This document shows positions 35,661-45,202 of a stretch of DNA of 64,000 nt, in pieces. The translations under genes were made by a program, and so were the position numbers. Below the pieces are notes generated by a model that saw only the letters and a program-made list of their open reading frames with translations, was not told the DNA's origin and searched no databases. The first letter of the stretch is position 1; every line of letters begins with the position of its first letter. The stretch covers positions 62,001 through 126,000 of the forward strand of contig UCMS01000004.1 in assembly GCA_900473805.1 (NCBI GenBank), given 5' to 3'. The DNA comes from Hyphomicrobiales bacterium (GTDB lineage Bacteria > Pseudomonadota > Alphaproteobacteria > Rhizobiales > Rhizobiaceae).

Positions 35661-36764
35661 TCAGGCTGTCCTCTCGTCGCTTCTGCCGGTCATGCTTGGA
35701 GTAAGGTCGCCGATGAAATCGCCAATCCCGGGGCGTTTGGCGGCACGGAACGGCAATGGCCGGCAGAGGTCCATCGCCGCGATGCCGATGCGGGCCGTCA
35801 TCAGGCCGTTGATCACGCCTTCACCGAGGCGGCTTGAGAGGCGCGCGGCGAGGCCATGGCCGAGAACTTGCTGGGCCAGACCATCGCCGATGGCGATGGA
35901 GCCGGTGACGGCGAGATGGGCAAAGACATCCTTCAGCAAGCGCAGCATGCCGAGAGAGCCGGGGCGGCCGCCATAAAGTTCGGCCATTGCGCGCACGAGG
36001 CGGACGACTTCGAAGAGGACATAGGCCAGATCGACCACGGCACGGGGGCTGACGGCGGTCACGACCGACACCCGCTTCGAGGAGCCGAGGATCAGCGCTC
36101 GAGCCTTGGCGTCCAGGGGGGCGAGCAGCTCCCTTTCGGCCAGTTCGATCAGTTGGGGCGCATCGATAATGTCGTCCTCGACCGAATCAAGCGTTTTGCG
36201 CCCGCGGGCCGTTTCCGGCCGGTGGGCCACTAGGCCGGAGAGGCGACGCACGACGGCTGCGGCATCCGCCCGTTTCATGCTTGCAGCTGCCGTCTGCGCA
36301 TCGGCCTTCAGGTTCTGCACCGCGTCGAGCCGGTAAAGGCCCGCCACCTCCCTGCCCACAGCGATCAGCAGCGCCAAGAGGCCGATGGTGAGGACTGCGA
36401 TCGCGGTATAGCCGAGCCAATCGGCACGGGAAAAGAGGTCTCGGATCAGGCGGTCGACCCAAAGGCCGACGGCCAGCGATAGCAGAAAACCGAAAGCGCC
36501 CATCGCGATGCGAGCGAAAGATATGCCGCGCGGGCGCGGGGCGGCGACGGGCACGACGTCGGCATCGCTGATGACGCCTGCGAAGGGATCGTGTTCGTCC
36601 GGGACGATTTCGATCTCGCCTGCAAAACTGCGCGGCGTTCGCCCTGCCTGTTCCGGGTGCGGTTTTTCGCGGCGCGGCGCGTCCGTCTCCACGGCGAATG
36701 CGGTTGGTCTGCGGCTGGGGGATGGGGTGCGCGCCGGTTCGTCCTGTCCGATCTTCTTGGTCAT
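35661..36764 (-). CDS. YcjF family membrane protein (TIGR01620/DUF697)
   Basis: A 367-aa inner-membrane protein. The N-terminal 80 residues are polar and Pro/Arg-rich, two membrane segments lie at about 86-107 and 118-137, and the C-terminal DUF697-like region contains SPRAVVDLAYVLFEVVRLVRAMAELYGG and GLMTARIGIAAMDLCRPLPF. That order matches YcjF. Its ATG overlaps the stop of the ycjX-like gene by four bases, so both are made together. YcjF and YcjX are stress-linked partners of unknown biochemical role; YcjX is a GTPase-like protein. Confidence 0.88.
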   Translation of the reverse strand: MTKKIGQDEPARTPSPSRRPTAFAVETDAPRREKPHPEQAGRTPRSFAGEIEIVPDEHDPFAGVISDADVVPVAAPRPRGISFARIAMGAFGFLLSLAVGLWVDRLIRDLFSRADWLGYTAIAVLTIGLLALLIAVGREVAGLYRLDAVQNLKADAQTAAASMKRADAAAVVRRLSGLVAHRPETARGRKTLDSVEDDIIDAPQLIELAERELLAPLDAKARALILGSSKRVSVVTAVSPRAVVDLAYVLFEVVRLVRAMAELYGGRPGSLGMLRLLKDVFAHLAVTGSIAIGDGLAQQVLGHGLAARLSSRLGEGVINGLMTARIGIAAMDLCRPLPFRAAKRPGIGDFIGDLTPSMTGRSDERTA

Positions 36765-38233
36765 GTGAGGCGGTCTCCCAGGAGGAATTGCAGCGCGCGG
36801 TCCAGGCGGATATGCGGCACGGACAAGGTGACGCCTCCCTTCTCATCCAGATGCGGCGGGCGGAAGCGGACGATGCTCAGATCCGGCAGTGCGGCGCCCG
36901 CGTCACCTTGATCGAGCGAGCGGAAATAGGCTTCCGGATCCTCGGGCAGGTCGCCCGGAAAGACCGCCGTTTTGCGGTTGCCGTCGAATATTTCCGTGCC
37001 GATGCGCTCGCCGGCCATGGGTGTGCCCACGATGACCGGCAGGTCGTGGCCGTCCTGCTTGACATTGGCTTCCCGCGTCGCGCGCACCGAGGCCAGCGCC
37101 ATGACCTCGATGCCGGCGCCGTTCATGTCGATGCTGCGGATCGCACGGTTGACCAGGCGGCGTGTCAGCGTCTCGAGCCGGTCGTGGCTTTCGTGATGCA
37201 GGTGGTCCGCCTTGGTGGCTGCGACGAGTACGCGATCGATGCGCCGACGGACGAGGGATGTCAGGAACGAGTTCGAACCCGCTCTGAAGCAGGCCAGAAC
37301 CTCGGCTAGAGCACGCTCCAGGTCCTGGACGGCCTCCGGCCCGCGATTGATTGCCTGGAGCGCATCGACCAGCACGATCTGACGGTCCAACCGTGCGAAA
37401 TGCTCGCGGAAAAAGGGTTTGACGACCACCGATTTATAGGCCTCGAAGCGACGTTCCATCATGGCCCTCAGTGAGCCCTTTGGTGCCCGTCCGTCCGCCA
37501 AGACTGGTAGCGGCGCGAAGGTGAGGGCGGGCGAGCCTTCGAGGTCGCCCGGCATGAGAAAGCGACCGGGAGGAAGGGTCGATAGCGAGCGCTCGTCCGA
37601 CTTGCAGTGGCGTAGATAATCCGTGAATGCCTCGGCCAGCCGTCGGGCGGTCATCTCGTCGGCCGGCGCGTCCGGATCGATTCCGCTGGCAAGTTCCAAC
37701 CAGGGGCGTGAGAGTTCGGCCCGAATGCCGGTTGCTGCGAGCGCAGTCGTTGCTTCCGAAAAGCCGCGATAGTCCTGACCGAGTAGGGGCAGGTCGAGGA
37801 GCCACTCACCGGGATAGTCGACGATATCGATCGACAGCCGGCCGGGAGAGAGCATTCGGCTCCATGCACTGGCGCTGCGGTATTCGATCGTCAGCCGCAG
37901 TTCGGAAATCGCGCGGGTTGAATCCGGCCAGATCCGGTCCTCGACCAGGGCGCGGATGTGGTCCTCATATTGGAAGCGCGGTACGGCATCGTCCGGTTGC
38001 TCCTGCAGAGACGTCGCAGTGATGCGGCCGGCGCGAAGCGGCTCGAACACGGGAAGACGGCCACCATGCAGCAGGTTGTGGACGAGGGACGAGATGAAGA
38101 CGGTCTTGCCGGCCCGCGAGAGGCCGGTGACGCCGAGGCGGATCGTCGGATTGACCAGATTGGCCGCCCGATCCGCGATGTTGTCGAAGGCGATTGCCGC
38201 TTCATCGGTCAGGCTGGTGAGGGAAGGGGGCAT
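36761..38233 (-). CDS. YcjX family P-loop protein
   Basis: A 490-aa P-loop NTPase-like protein. The Walker A motif is GLSRAGKT (37-44), a DIVDYPGEWLLDLPLLGQ region resembles a switch II/Walker B area, and VLVAATKADHLHHE is a G4-type TKAD element for guanine recognition. The start at 38233 is chosen from the homologous start MPPSLTSLTDEA and AGGA six bases upstream. Downstream it overlaps the ycjF-like gene. Family members are linked to the phage-shock and heat-shock responses in enterobacteria, while the rhizobial role is unknown. GTP binding is inferred from the motifs. Confidence 0.9.
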   Translation of the reverse strand: MPPSLTSLTDEAAIAFDNIADRAANLVNPTIRLGVTGLSRAGKTVFISSLVHNLLHGGRLPVFEPLRAGRITATSLQEQPDDAVPRFQYEDHIRALVEDRIWPDSTRAISELRLTIEYRSASAWSRMLSPGRLSIDIVDYPGEWLLDLPLLGQDYRGFSEATTALAATGIRAELSRPWLELASGIDPDAPADEMTARRLAEAFTDYLRHCKSDERSLSTLPPGRFLMPGDLEGSPALTFAPLPVLADGRAPKGSLRAMMERRFEAYKSVVVKPFFREHFARLDRQIVLVDALQAINRGPEAVQDLERALAEVLACFRAGSNSFLTSLVRRRIDRVLVAATKADHLHHESHDRLETLTRRLVNRAIRSIDMNGAGIEVMALASVRATREANVKQDGHDLPVIVGTPMAGERIGTEIFDGNRKTAVFPGDLPEDPEAYFRSLDQGDAGAALPDLSIVRFRPPHLDEKGGVTLSVPHIRLDRALQFLLGDRLT

Positions 38234-38370
38234 TCGAGATCCTGCGCTGGCGAGTCCTGGCACGCCGCGCGGGGATGCGCGAAGCCGCCACTCGGCATAT
38301 AGGGTTGGCTCCATCGGCAAAAAAGACCGTGGTGTACTGCTTACCTGCTACCGCGCCGCGACAGCGTCGC

Positions 38371-38862
38371 TCAGCCGACGAGGAAGTCGTGCAGGCGCCA
38401 GCTTTCTTCCGCAGCATCAATCACCGCAAGTCCGGCGGTCGGATAGCCTTCGGGGACGGTACGCGCGACAACGTCGTTGCCGCACAGGTTGGCAAAAACC
38501 TCTTCTATAGCTGGGTTATGCCCGACCAGCATCAGGGCCGGTACGTCCGGCGTTGACGTGAGAATTTCGAGATAGGTCTCGGCGGGTGCGTTGTAGAGTT
38601 CGTCGACATAGCGGAAATCGACAAGGCCGGAAAAGACGCGTTTCAGGGCATCCGCCGTCTGCCGGCAGCGCTTTGCCGTCGAGGCGATGACGAGATCGGG
38701 TCTGTAGTTCCGGTCCGCCGCGGTCTCTGCCAGCAACTCGGCCTCGGCAAAGCCCGCATCCGAGAGGCTGCGGTCGAAATCCCGGCCGCCCGGCTCAGCC
38801 CAGCCGGATTTTGCGTGCCGAAGCAGATAGATGCGTTTGGGAACCAGGTTGGAAGGCGTCAT
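38371..38862 (-). CDS. SixA-like histidine phosphatase family protein
   Basis: A 163-aa single-domain phosphoglycerate-mutase-fold protein. The catalytic motif is LLRHAKSGW (His16), with further conserved residues in STAKRCRQTADAL and VGHNPAIEEV. It has the short form of SixA, which dephosphorylates phospho-Hpt domains in E. coli. Target choice in rhizobia is unknown; a link to the Hpt-like protein at 31.3 kb would be speculation. It lies on the same strand as, and 137 bp upstream of, the ycjX-like gene. Confidence 0.88.
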   Translation of the reverse strand: MTPSNLVPKRIYLLRHAKSGWAEPGGRDFDRSLSDAGFAEAELLAETAADRNYRPDLVIASTAKRCRQTADALKRVFSGLVDFRYVDELYNAPAETYLEILTSTPDVPALMLVGHNPAIEEVFANLCGNDVVARTVPEGYPTAGLAVIDAAEESWRLHDFLVG

Positions 38863-39138
38863 CCGTAGAGCTTTCGGCGCGAGATCATCCAGACTACTGA
38901 ACTAGCGGGTCTTGGCGGTCGGCGTCAACCGGTGTGCGCGGGTCCGGTTCAGCAGCCTTCCGTTGCGGAGACTTCCGCGACGAGTGCGCGGTCGAATCGA
39001 ATTTATGCTTAAAAAATAGAAATTTAGCTCAAAATTATAACAGACTTAAAAATGCTCTGGAAACATTCAGAAGGCTTGAACCGGTTGCCTTGAAAGGATA
39101 TACAGCCGCCCATTGAGATGTTCTTCAGGAGAATCGCG

Positions 39139-39558
39139 TTGAGTGAGAAGATCAATCTTAGCAATTATGTACTCTCGGAAGACGATGAGTTCATGAACGC
39201 GAACCAGCGGGCCTACTTCAGGGCAAAGCTGATCGCCTGGAAGAACGACATTCTCCGTGAGGCGCGCGAGACGCTCGAACATCTCGCAGAAGAAAGCGCC
39301 AACCACCCGGACCTCGCCGACCGGGCTTCCTCCGAAACCGACCGAGCCATCGAACTGCGAGCCCGCGATCGCCAGCGCAAGCTGATCTCGAAGATCGATG
39401 CAGCCCTGCAGCGGATCGAAGACGGCACTTATGGCTATTGCGAGGAAACGGGTGAGCCGATCGGCCTGAAGCGGCTGGATGCCCGTCCGATCGCGACCCT
39501 TTCGATCGAGGCGCAAGAACGCCACGAGCGTCGCGAAAAGGTCTATCGCGACGAGTGA
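39139..39558 (+). CDS. dksA: DksA/TraR family RNA polymerase-binding factor, single-cysteine form
   Basis: Binds the RNA polymerase secondary channel and adjusts transcription with ppGpp. The 139-aa protein has the coiled-coil part (RAYFRAKLIAWKNDILREA...) with the acidic tip region (DLADRASSETDRAIEL) and a C-terminal finger. The usual four zinc cysteines are reduced to one: YGYCEETGEPI keeps one Cys, and the second pair reads SIEA. This Cys-poor type is also known in other alphaproteobacteria. TTG at 39139 with AGGAG seven bases away gives the expected N-terminus (MSEKINLSNYV). A longer ATG frame exists but lacks a site. Upstream is an AT-rich region of about 140 bp, suggesting a strong promoter. 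Confidence 0.92.
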   Translation: MSEKINLSNYVLSEDDEFMNANQRAYFRAKLIAWKNDILREARETLEHLAEESANHPDLADRASSETDRAIELRARDRQRKLISKIDAALQRIEDGTYGYCEETGEPIGLKRLDARPIATLSIEAQERHERREKVYRDE

Positions 39559-39606
39559 CAACGGGCCTCTGGCCTGTAACTTGGTCAGTCTGGCGACATC
39601 GTGTCG

Positions 39607-39636
39607 AAAACCCGCTTCGTGCGGGTTTTTTGTTTT
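39607..39636. terminator. Terminator after dksA, probably bidirectional
   Basis: AAAACCCGC and GCGGGTTTT form a 9-bp stem with loop TTCGT, followed by TT and GTTTT on the + strand. A-residues at its left edge also suit the convergent FliO-like gene. It is a strong intrinsic terminator. Confidence 0.9.
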
Positions 39637-39709
39637 GTGTGCTTGCGGACGAGGGTGGCACGGCGTGCGCTGTCCACCCTCGCTTTTACGGCGGCGTCAC
39701 CGCCGAAGC

Positions 39710-41272
39710 TCACGGGTTGCGACTGGCCGACATCTCGCCGAAAATCCGGGCGATCTCGTTTTGCAGATTTGGCTCTTCCGTTGTCGGCGCCGATGTTGCT
39801 GCCGGATTTGCCGGCGAGGCGGGAGACGTGGGCCGCGGGTCGCCGACGAGCGGACCGATCGGCGGCCGTGGGCGGTCGGCACGGGTTTCTGGCAATAGGG
39901 CCGGGATCGGCGTCGCAGACGTGGTCTGTTGCCGTGATGGTCCCGGATCTGCCGCGATGTGCAGCGCCATTTCTTCTTCCAAAACACGTTCGAAGTCGCT
40001 GAGGTCGCGCCCGGAAACCGGTGCCGTCTGCGGCTCTTCGGGTCGAACGGGTCCCTGCTCTAAGGGCGTGAAGCGCTCAGCGTCGAACTGCCCGGCGCTT
40101 GATGAAGACAGGACACGGGAGCGAGCGGCGTCCAACACGTCTTCGGCGTTCACCCCAGGGACAGTCTGCGAGGTCGCGGCGAACTCCGCATGGGTCGGGG
40201 GCTCCACTGCGGGCACGCTCCCTACTGTGGCAGGTGAGGCCGTGGCGATCGCCGGCTCAACGGGCAGTTCGATCCTCGGCGCAATCTGCGGCGGTTCCGA
40301 TCCCACGGGGCCCGGCTTTGCGGAGATGGGTTCTGGATACGGCGTCTCGACGGAGGGGGCTTCTGCGACAACCGGCTCCGGTTCCTCAATAAGGCGTGCG
40401 GCCGAAACGTCGACTGGTGCTGCGGGACGCGCTGGCGGGTCGATGGATGGCGCCGTGGACGTGGCAGATGGGACCGGCGCCAATACGGCTGCGGGCGCTG
40501 CAGTGCCTGTCATGGTGGACGGGTTCGTCGCTGCTGCTGGCGAGGGAACTGGTAGTACCGGCGCGGCCGGGAGAACCGGGGCTGGGGTCTCCGCCGTATG
40601 CGGCGACTGGACGGTCTTTGATGGGATCGCCGCAGAAGCCTCGGCTTTCACAGGGGCCTCGCTCCGGCGCTCGCTCATTTGAGCGGTGCCAGGGGCGACA
40701 GGCTCGACCGCGCTCTCGACGGCTTTCGCAACCGGGGCCGATGCGCGAGCGGTTATGGGGGCAGCAACAGGGGACTGCGCGGCTCTTGCCGGTTCGCGCT
40801 CCGCATATGTCGGCTGCTGAATCGCTTTCGCGTCATTCAATCCCGAAACCGATGGTGCCGCGACCTGAGCGGTCGGCGCGCTCGCCGGCGGCGCAGACAG
40901 ACCCTGCGGCGCAATCTGCGGGGCGAGCCGCACTGCATCCTCCGAAGCGGCTGTCTGCAGCGCGCGTGCCGTCAGGTAGTGGCGCTCGTCGCCGATCCCG
41001 GATTCGATCACGAGATCCGTCGGGCCGCCAATCATCACGAGATGCTCGACATTGTCGCGACGGATCAGCACGATGCGACGGCGCGTGTCGATGGCTGCTG
41101 CGTCCAATACCTGCAGGCGGGGCTGACGGTTGCGGCCACCGCGGACGAAAGGCGATGGCGCACGGTTGCGTAGGATCCACAGCACGATGAAGAGGCACAG
41201 AAGCCCCAGACTAACCCCGAGTGCCGCCACCAGGAAGTTGCTGCCATAGGCGGAAATCAGTTCGTCCAGCAT
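39710..41272 (-). CDS. FliO-like membrane protein with long Pro/Ala-rich tail
   Basis: A 520-aa protein. One membrane segment lies at about 12-34, followed by a short basic linker and a FliO-like domain (about 50-105: RLQVLDAAAIDTRRRIVLIRR, then EHLVMIGG, TDLVIES). A low-complexity Pro/Ala/Val-rich region covers about 110-500, and a short helical end follows (EEPNLQNEIARIFGEM). Real FliO is about 100 aa and lies among flagellar genes; none is nearby, so this is probably a different envelope protein using the same domain. It is divergent from cckA across 260 bp. The long disordered tail should lie in the cytoplasm if orientation follows FliO. Confidence 0.8.
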   Translation of the reverse strand: MLDELISAYGSNFLVAALGVSLGLLCLFIVLWILRNRAPSPFVRGGRNRQPRLQVLDAAAIDTRRRIVLIRRDNVEHLVMIGGPTDLVIESGIGDERHYLTARALQTAASEDAVRLAPQIAPQGLSAPPASAPTAQVAAPSVSGLNDAKAIQQPTYAEREPARAAQSPVAAPITARASAPVAKAVESAVEPVAPGTAQMSERRSEAPVKAEASAAIPSKTVQSPHTAETPAPVLPAAPVLPVPSPAAATNPSTMTGTAAPAAVLAPVPSATSTAPSIDPPARPAAPVDVSAARLIEEPEPVVAEAPSVETPYPEPISAKPGPVGSEPPQIAPRIELPVEPAIATASPATVGSVPAVEPPTHAEFAATSQTVPGVNAEDVLDAARSRVLSSSSAGQFDAERFTPLEQGPVRPEEPQTAPVSGRDLSDFERVLEEEMALHIAADPGPSRQQTTSATPIPALLPETRADRPRPPIGPLVGDPRPTSPASPANPAATSAPTTEEPNLQNEIARIFGEMSASRNP

Positions 41273-41532
41273 CTTAACGCTCCCTTTGCAGGCTTTTTGG
41301 CAGAAGACGTCGCTGTCTGCAATGCGAGGTTTTTGTCCCGTCGATGTTGAGGACGCGACAGCCGCGCCATGCTATCAGTCCAGAATGCGGCAATCCTGTG
41401 GGATAGTGGACGCAGCGGGACATTGCGGGCTTTCTTCGCTTTTTGCCGTCCGGGCAAATTGTTAAACAGGATGCTGCACCGATTCTGGCGGAATCGACCG
41501 GGCGGCGGTGCGTTTACAGGCAAGAGGCATTC

Positions 41533-44163
41533 ATGACACGACAGCTGAACGACGGCGACGGAGACAGCCCCCTGGTTGATCGCCGCGGCGGCATTGGTGC
41601 CGCGCTGCGCATCCTGTTGCTGGCGCTTGCATTGCTTGCTGCCGCCGCTGCTTTCGTCTTCTTCCGAGACCAGCTCGACAACCAGATCGTGCTCGGGGTC
41701 CTCGGCATCCTGGCGATGATGGGGATCTTCTTCATCGTCGCGGCCGTCATCGGCTTTGTCGAGGTGATGCCTCAGCCGCAAGGCGACAGTCTCGCCCGCC
41801 GCTTTCTTGCGAGCCAGCCCGAGGGCACGCTCATCACGGATGCTGAGGGGCGCATCGTTTTTGCCAATGCCGCATACGGGGCCATGACCGGCGCGCGCAA
41901 GGCGACCGATGTCCAGACGCTGGAGGCGTTGCTGTCACGTTATCGCGAATCCAGCGAAGCGCTTTACCGTCTGACGAACGGGTTGCGTGAAGGGCGCGAA
42001 AGCTACGAGGAATTTCGTCTGTTGAAGCCGATCGGCAGCCTGACTGCCAACGGTTCGGGGGCACACTGGTACCGGCTTAAAGCGCGGCTTCTGCCGGCCG
42101 AAAGCCGAGGACGGGGTCTTCACGTTTGGCAGATCTCCGACATCACCTCGGAGCGGGACGATCAGGAGCGCTTCTTCAAGGAGCTGCAACACGCAATCGA
42201 TTATCTCGATCATGCGCCTGCCGGCTTCTTCTCTGCCGGCCGCAAGGGGGAGATTTATTATCTCAACGCGACGCTGGCCGAATGGCTGGGCGTCGATCTC
42301 ACGCAATTCAGCCCTGGATCCATGTCGATCGGCGATCTGGTCGCCGGAGAGGGCATGGCGCTGATCAATTCGGTGCAGGCGGAGCCGGGCCAGGCGCGGA
42401 CGGAAACGCTCGATCTCGATCTGCGTCGGGTAAATGGTCAGAGCCTGCCGGTTCGCCTTGTGCACAGGGTGAAGGCCGCACGTGATGGAGCGCCGGGCGA
42501 GAGCCGTTCGATCGTGCTCGCCCGCCAGCAGGGAGAAGGGGCTGACCAGTCCGACTCCGTTGCCTCAATGCGGTTCACCCGTTTCTTCAACAACACGCCG
42601 ATGGCGATCGCATCGGTGGATGGCGAGGGGCGCATCCTCAGAACCAACGCGCCGTTCATGAAGCTCTTCGCCGACATCATCTCACGCGACGAAATCGAGC
42701 GGCACGGACTGATCGAAGTCGTCCTGCACGAAAACGAACGTGAGGGCTTCCGTCAGGCACTGGCCGCCGCCATGGACCGGCAGGTCGACATCGCGCCGAT
42801 CGACAGTCGGCATCCGACCAATGACATCAGGCATTTCCGCTTCTATGTGAATGCCGTGATCGACCAGAGCGACGAAGCGCCCGAAGAGGCGGCGATCGTC
42901 TATGCGGTCGATGTAACCGACCAGAAGGCGCTTGAGGCGCAAATGGCGCAGACGCAGAAGATGAATGCGGTGGGGACGCTTGCGGGTGGGATCGCGCACG
43001 ATTTCAACAACGTGCTGACCGCCATCCTTCTCTCTTCCGACCATCTGCTGCTGCAGGCAAGGCCGTCGGATGCGAGCTTCGCCGACCTGATGGAGATCAA
43101 GCGCAATGCCAATCGTGCCGCCGTACTCGTCAGGCAGTTGCTCGCCTTCTCGCGCAAGCAGACGATGCGTCCGTCCGTTTTGAACCTCACCGACGTGATC
43201 GGGGATTTGCGGATGTTGGTCGACCGGCTGATATCCGGGTCCAATGTCAAGCTGAAGGTCGAATATGGCCGCGATCTCTGGCCGGTGAAGACCGACCTGT
43301 CGCAGTTCGAGCAGGTGCTGATCAATCTCTGCGTCAATGCACGGGATGCCATGCCGCAAGGTGGAACGATCACCGTCTCGACGCGCAATGTGAGCGGCGA
43401 CGAGGCCGGTGATTTCGGCTATCGCGGATTGCCGTCGGAAGACATGGTTCTGATCGAGGTGGCGGATACGGGAACCGGCATCGCTCCCGAGATCATGGAC
43501 AAGATCTTCGAACCCTTCTTCACCACCAAGGAGGTGGGCAAGGGCACCGGACTCGGACTTGCCATGGTTTACGGCATCGTCAAGCAATCGGGCGGCTACA
43601 TCTATCCGGAATCGGAAGTCGGCAAGGGAACTGCCTTCCGCATCTTCCTGCCGCGCCACATTCCAGACGTTGTCGCGGCGCCCATGGATGCCAAAGCCAC
43701 GGCGGGCAGCGATGAGGCCGGCAGCCTGCCGCCGGCGACGCCTGCGGCGGCTGTCGACCCGGCGAACGATGGCAAGGATCTGACCGGCAAATCCGCCGTT
43801 GTGCTTCTCGTCGAGGACGAGGAGGCCGTGCGGCGTGGCGGCAAGCGCATGCTTGAGACACGCGGCTACACCGTGCACGAGGCCGGTTCGGGCGTCGAGG
43901 CGCTCGACATCATGGACGAACTGAACGGCGAGGTCGACATTGTTGTCTCCGACGTCGTGATGCCCGAGATGGACGGACCGACCCTGCTGACGGAACTGCG
44001 CAAAAAATATCCGGATCTGAAGTTCATTTTCGTCTCGGGTTATGCCGAGGATGCCTTTGCCCGCAATCTGCCGGCCGATGCGACCTTCGGCTTCCTGCCT
44101 AAACCCTTCTCGCTGAAGCAGTTGGCGGTCGCCGTGCGCGAAATGCTGGACGGTGAAGGCTGA
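41533..44163 (+). CDS. cckA: Hybrid sensor histidine kinase CckA
   Basis: Cell-cycle kinase that starts the phosphorelay CckA-ChpT-CtrA. The 876-aa protein has two membrane segments (about 20-41 and 50-75) and PAS-type domains in about 95-470. A HisKA region with [15 protein letters not shown] follows (phospho-His489). The ATP-binding domain contains [29 protein letters not shown] and [15 protein letters not shown], and a C-terminal receiver (about 755-876) carries the phospho-acceptor Asp807 in [11 protein letters not shown]. The ATG at 41533 follows AGAGG at five bases. In Caulobacter and Sinorhizobium it switches between kinase and phosphatase modes. It ends in a strong terminator. Confidence 0.95.
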   Translation: MTRQLNDGDGDSPLVDRRGGIGAALRILLLALALLAAAAAFVFFRDQLDNQIVLGVLGILAMMGIFFIVAAVIGFVEVMPQPQGDSLARRFLASQPEGTLITDAEGRIVFANAAYGAMTGARKATDVQTLEALLSRYRESSEALYRLTNGLREGRESYEEFRLLKPIGSLTANGSGAHWYRLKARLLPAESRGRGLHVWQISDITSERDDQERFFKELQHAIDYLDHAPAGFFSAGRKGEIYYLNATLAEWLGVDLTQFSPGSMSIGDLVAGEGMALINSVQAEPGQARTETLDLDLRRVNGQSLPVRLVHRVKAARDGAPGESRSIVLARQQGEGADQSDSVASMRFTRFFNNTPMAIASVDGEGRILRTNAPFMKLFADIISRDEIERHGLIEVVLHENEREGFRQALAAAMDRQVDIAPIDSRHPTNDIRHFRFYVNAVIDQSDEAPEEAAIVYAVDVTDQKALEAQMAQTQKMNAVGTLAGGIAHDFNNVLTAILLSSDHLLLQARPSDASFADLMEIKRNANRAAVLVRQLLAFSRKQTMRPSVLNLTDVIGDLRMLVDRLISGSNVKLKVEYGRDLWPVKTDLSQFEQVLINLCVNARDAMPQGGTITVSTRNVSGDEAGDFGYRGLPSEDMVLIEVADTGTGIAPEIMDKIFEPFFTTKEVGKGTGLGLAMVYGIVKQSGGYIYPESEVGKGTAFRIFLPRHIPDVVAAPMDAKATAGSDEAGSLPPATPAAAVDPANDGKDLTGKSAVVLLVEDEEAVRRGGKRMLETRGYTVHEAGSGVEALDIMDELNGEVDIVVSDVVMPEMDGPTLLTELRKKYPDLKFIFVSGYAEDAFARNLPADATFGFLPKPFSLKQLAVAVREMLDGEG

Positions 44164-44188
44164 GCCGCAACGTCCTGAAACCGATAAA

Positions 44189-44226
44189 AGAGAACCCGCC
44201 GGAGCGATCCGGCGGGTTCTCTTGTT
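44189..44226. terminator. Strong bidirectional terminator between cckA and psuG
   Basis: A perfect 15-bp stem (44189-44203 with 44208-44222) with loop GCGA is followed by TTGTTCC-type sequence on the + strand and flanked by AAA on the other side. It separates the convergent cckA and psuG genes. Confidence 0.88.
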
Positions 44227-44247
44227 CCTGCTTGTGTCTGGGAGACG

Positions 44248-45174
44248 TCAGCCGTTGAGGGCGACGGCGATCTCGGCCGCCAGCCGCGCATTGTTCTCGA
44301 CAAGCGCGATGTTGGTCTTGAGGCTGCGACCGCCGGTCAGGTGGAAGAGATTGTCGAGCAGGTAAGGCGTGACGGCCTTGCCGACGATCTCGTCGCGTTC
44401 GGCATTGGCGAGCGATCGGCTGATATAGATTTCCATCTCTTCGCGCGGGATTTCGTCGGCTTCTGGAACCGGGTTGGCAATCAACATGCCGCCGGCAATC
44501 CCGAGTTCGTCGCGCATCTTCTGGAAGTTGGCAATTGCCGCCGGGCTCGGCAGGCTGAGCGGGCTCTTGAGGCCGGAGCTGCGCGACCAAAAGGCGGGGA
44601 AATCCTCGCTGTCATAGGTGACGACCGGCACGCCGCGGGTTTCCAGAACTTCGAGCGTCTTCGGGATGTCGAGGATCGCCTTCGGGCCGGCGGAGACGAC
44701 GATGACGCCGGTGCGGGCCAGTTCCTCAAGGTCGGCGGATATGTCGAAGCTCTCTTCCGCTCCGCGATGCACGCCACCGATGCCCCCGGTGGCAAAGACA
44801 TGGATGCCGGCGCGATAGGCCGCGATCATGGTGGCAGCAACCGTGGTTGCGCCATTGCGGCGTTCAGCGATGGCAAAGGCGAGGTCGGCACGCGACAGCT
44901 TCATCACATGCTGCATCTGGGCCAATTCTTCGAGTTGCGCCGGCTCAAGGCCGATATGCAGCACGCCCTTGATGACCGCGATTGTCGCGGGCACGGCGCC
45001 CTGCTGGCGGATGATGTTTTCCACGCTGCGCGCCATTTCCAGGTTGCCGGGATAAGGCATGCCATGGGTGATGATGGTGGATTCGAGCGCGACGATAGCC
45101 GCGCCGCGCTGCTTGGCGGCTGTGACTTCGCTGGAATAGGCGATCGGCAGGAGGGGGGAGATGGAACGCGTCAT
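44248..45174 (-). CDS. psuG: Pseudouridine-5'-phosphate glycosidase
   Basis: Reversibly splits pseudouridine 5'-phosphate into uracil and ribose 5-phosphate. The 308-aa protein shows VALESTIITHGMPYP, GVLHIGL, the LSRADLAFA motif with the active-site Asp, TTVAATMIAA, FATGGIGGVHRGAEESFDISAD and LLDNLFHLTGGRSL, all typical of PsuG. The start at 45174 is set by homology (MTRSISPLLPIAY); the ribosome site is weak. It lies 28 bp downstream of a PfkB-type kinase, the psuK partner, on the same strand. No nucleoside transporter of the PsuT type is visible. The pair salvages pseudouridine from RNA turnover. Confidence 0.95.
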   Translation of the reverse strand: MTRSISPLLPIAYSSEVTAAKQRGAAIVALESTIITHGMPYPGNLEMARSVENIIRQQGAVPATIAVIKGVLHIGLEPAQLEELAQMQHVMKLSRADLAFAIAERRNGATTVAATMIAAYRAGIHVFATGGIGGVHRGAEESFDISADLEELARTGVIVVSAGPKAILDIPKTLEVLETRGVPVVTYDSEDFPAFWSRSSGLKSPLSLPSPAAIANFQKMRDELGIAGGMLIANPVPEADEIPREEMEIYISRSLANAERDEIVGKAVTPYLLDNLFHLTGGRSLKTNIALVENNARLAAEIAVALNG

Positions 45175-45202
45175 GGGAGATCTTTCAAGCTGGAGCGGCT
45201 CG

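Noticed and set aside
37250..37290. A GTTCGAA-type sequence resembling a tRNA T-loop
   Set aside because: It lies inside the ycjX-like coding region and no cloverleaf can be drawn around it. No tRNA gene was found in the window.
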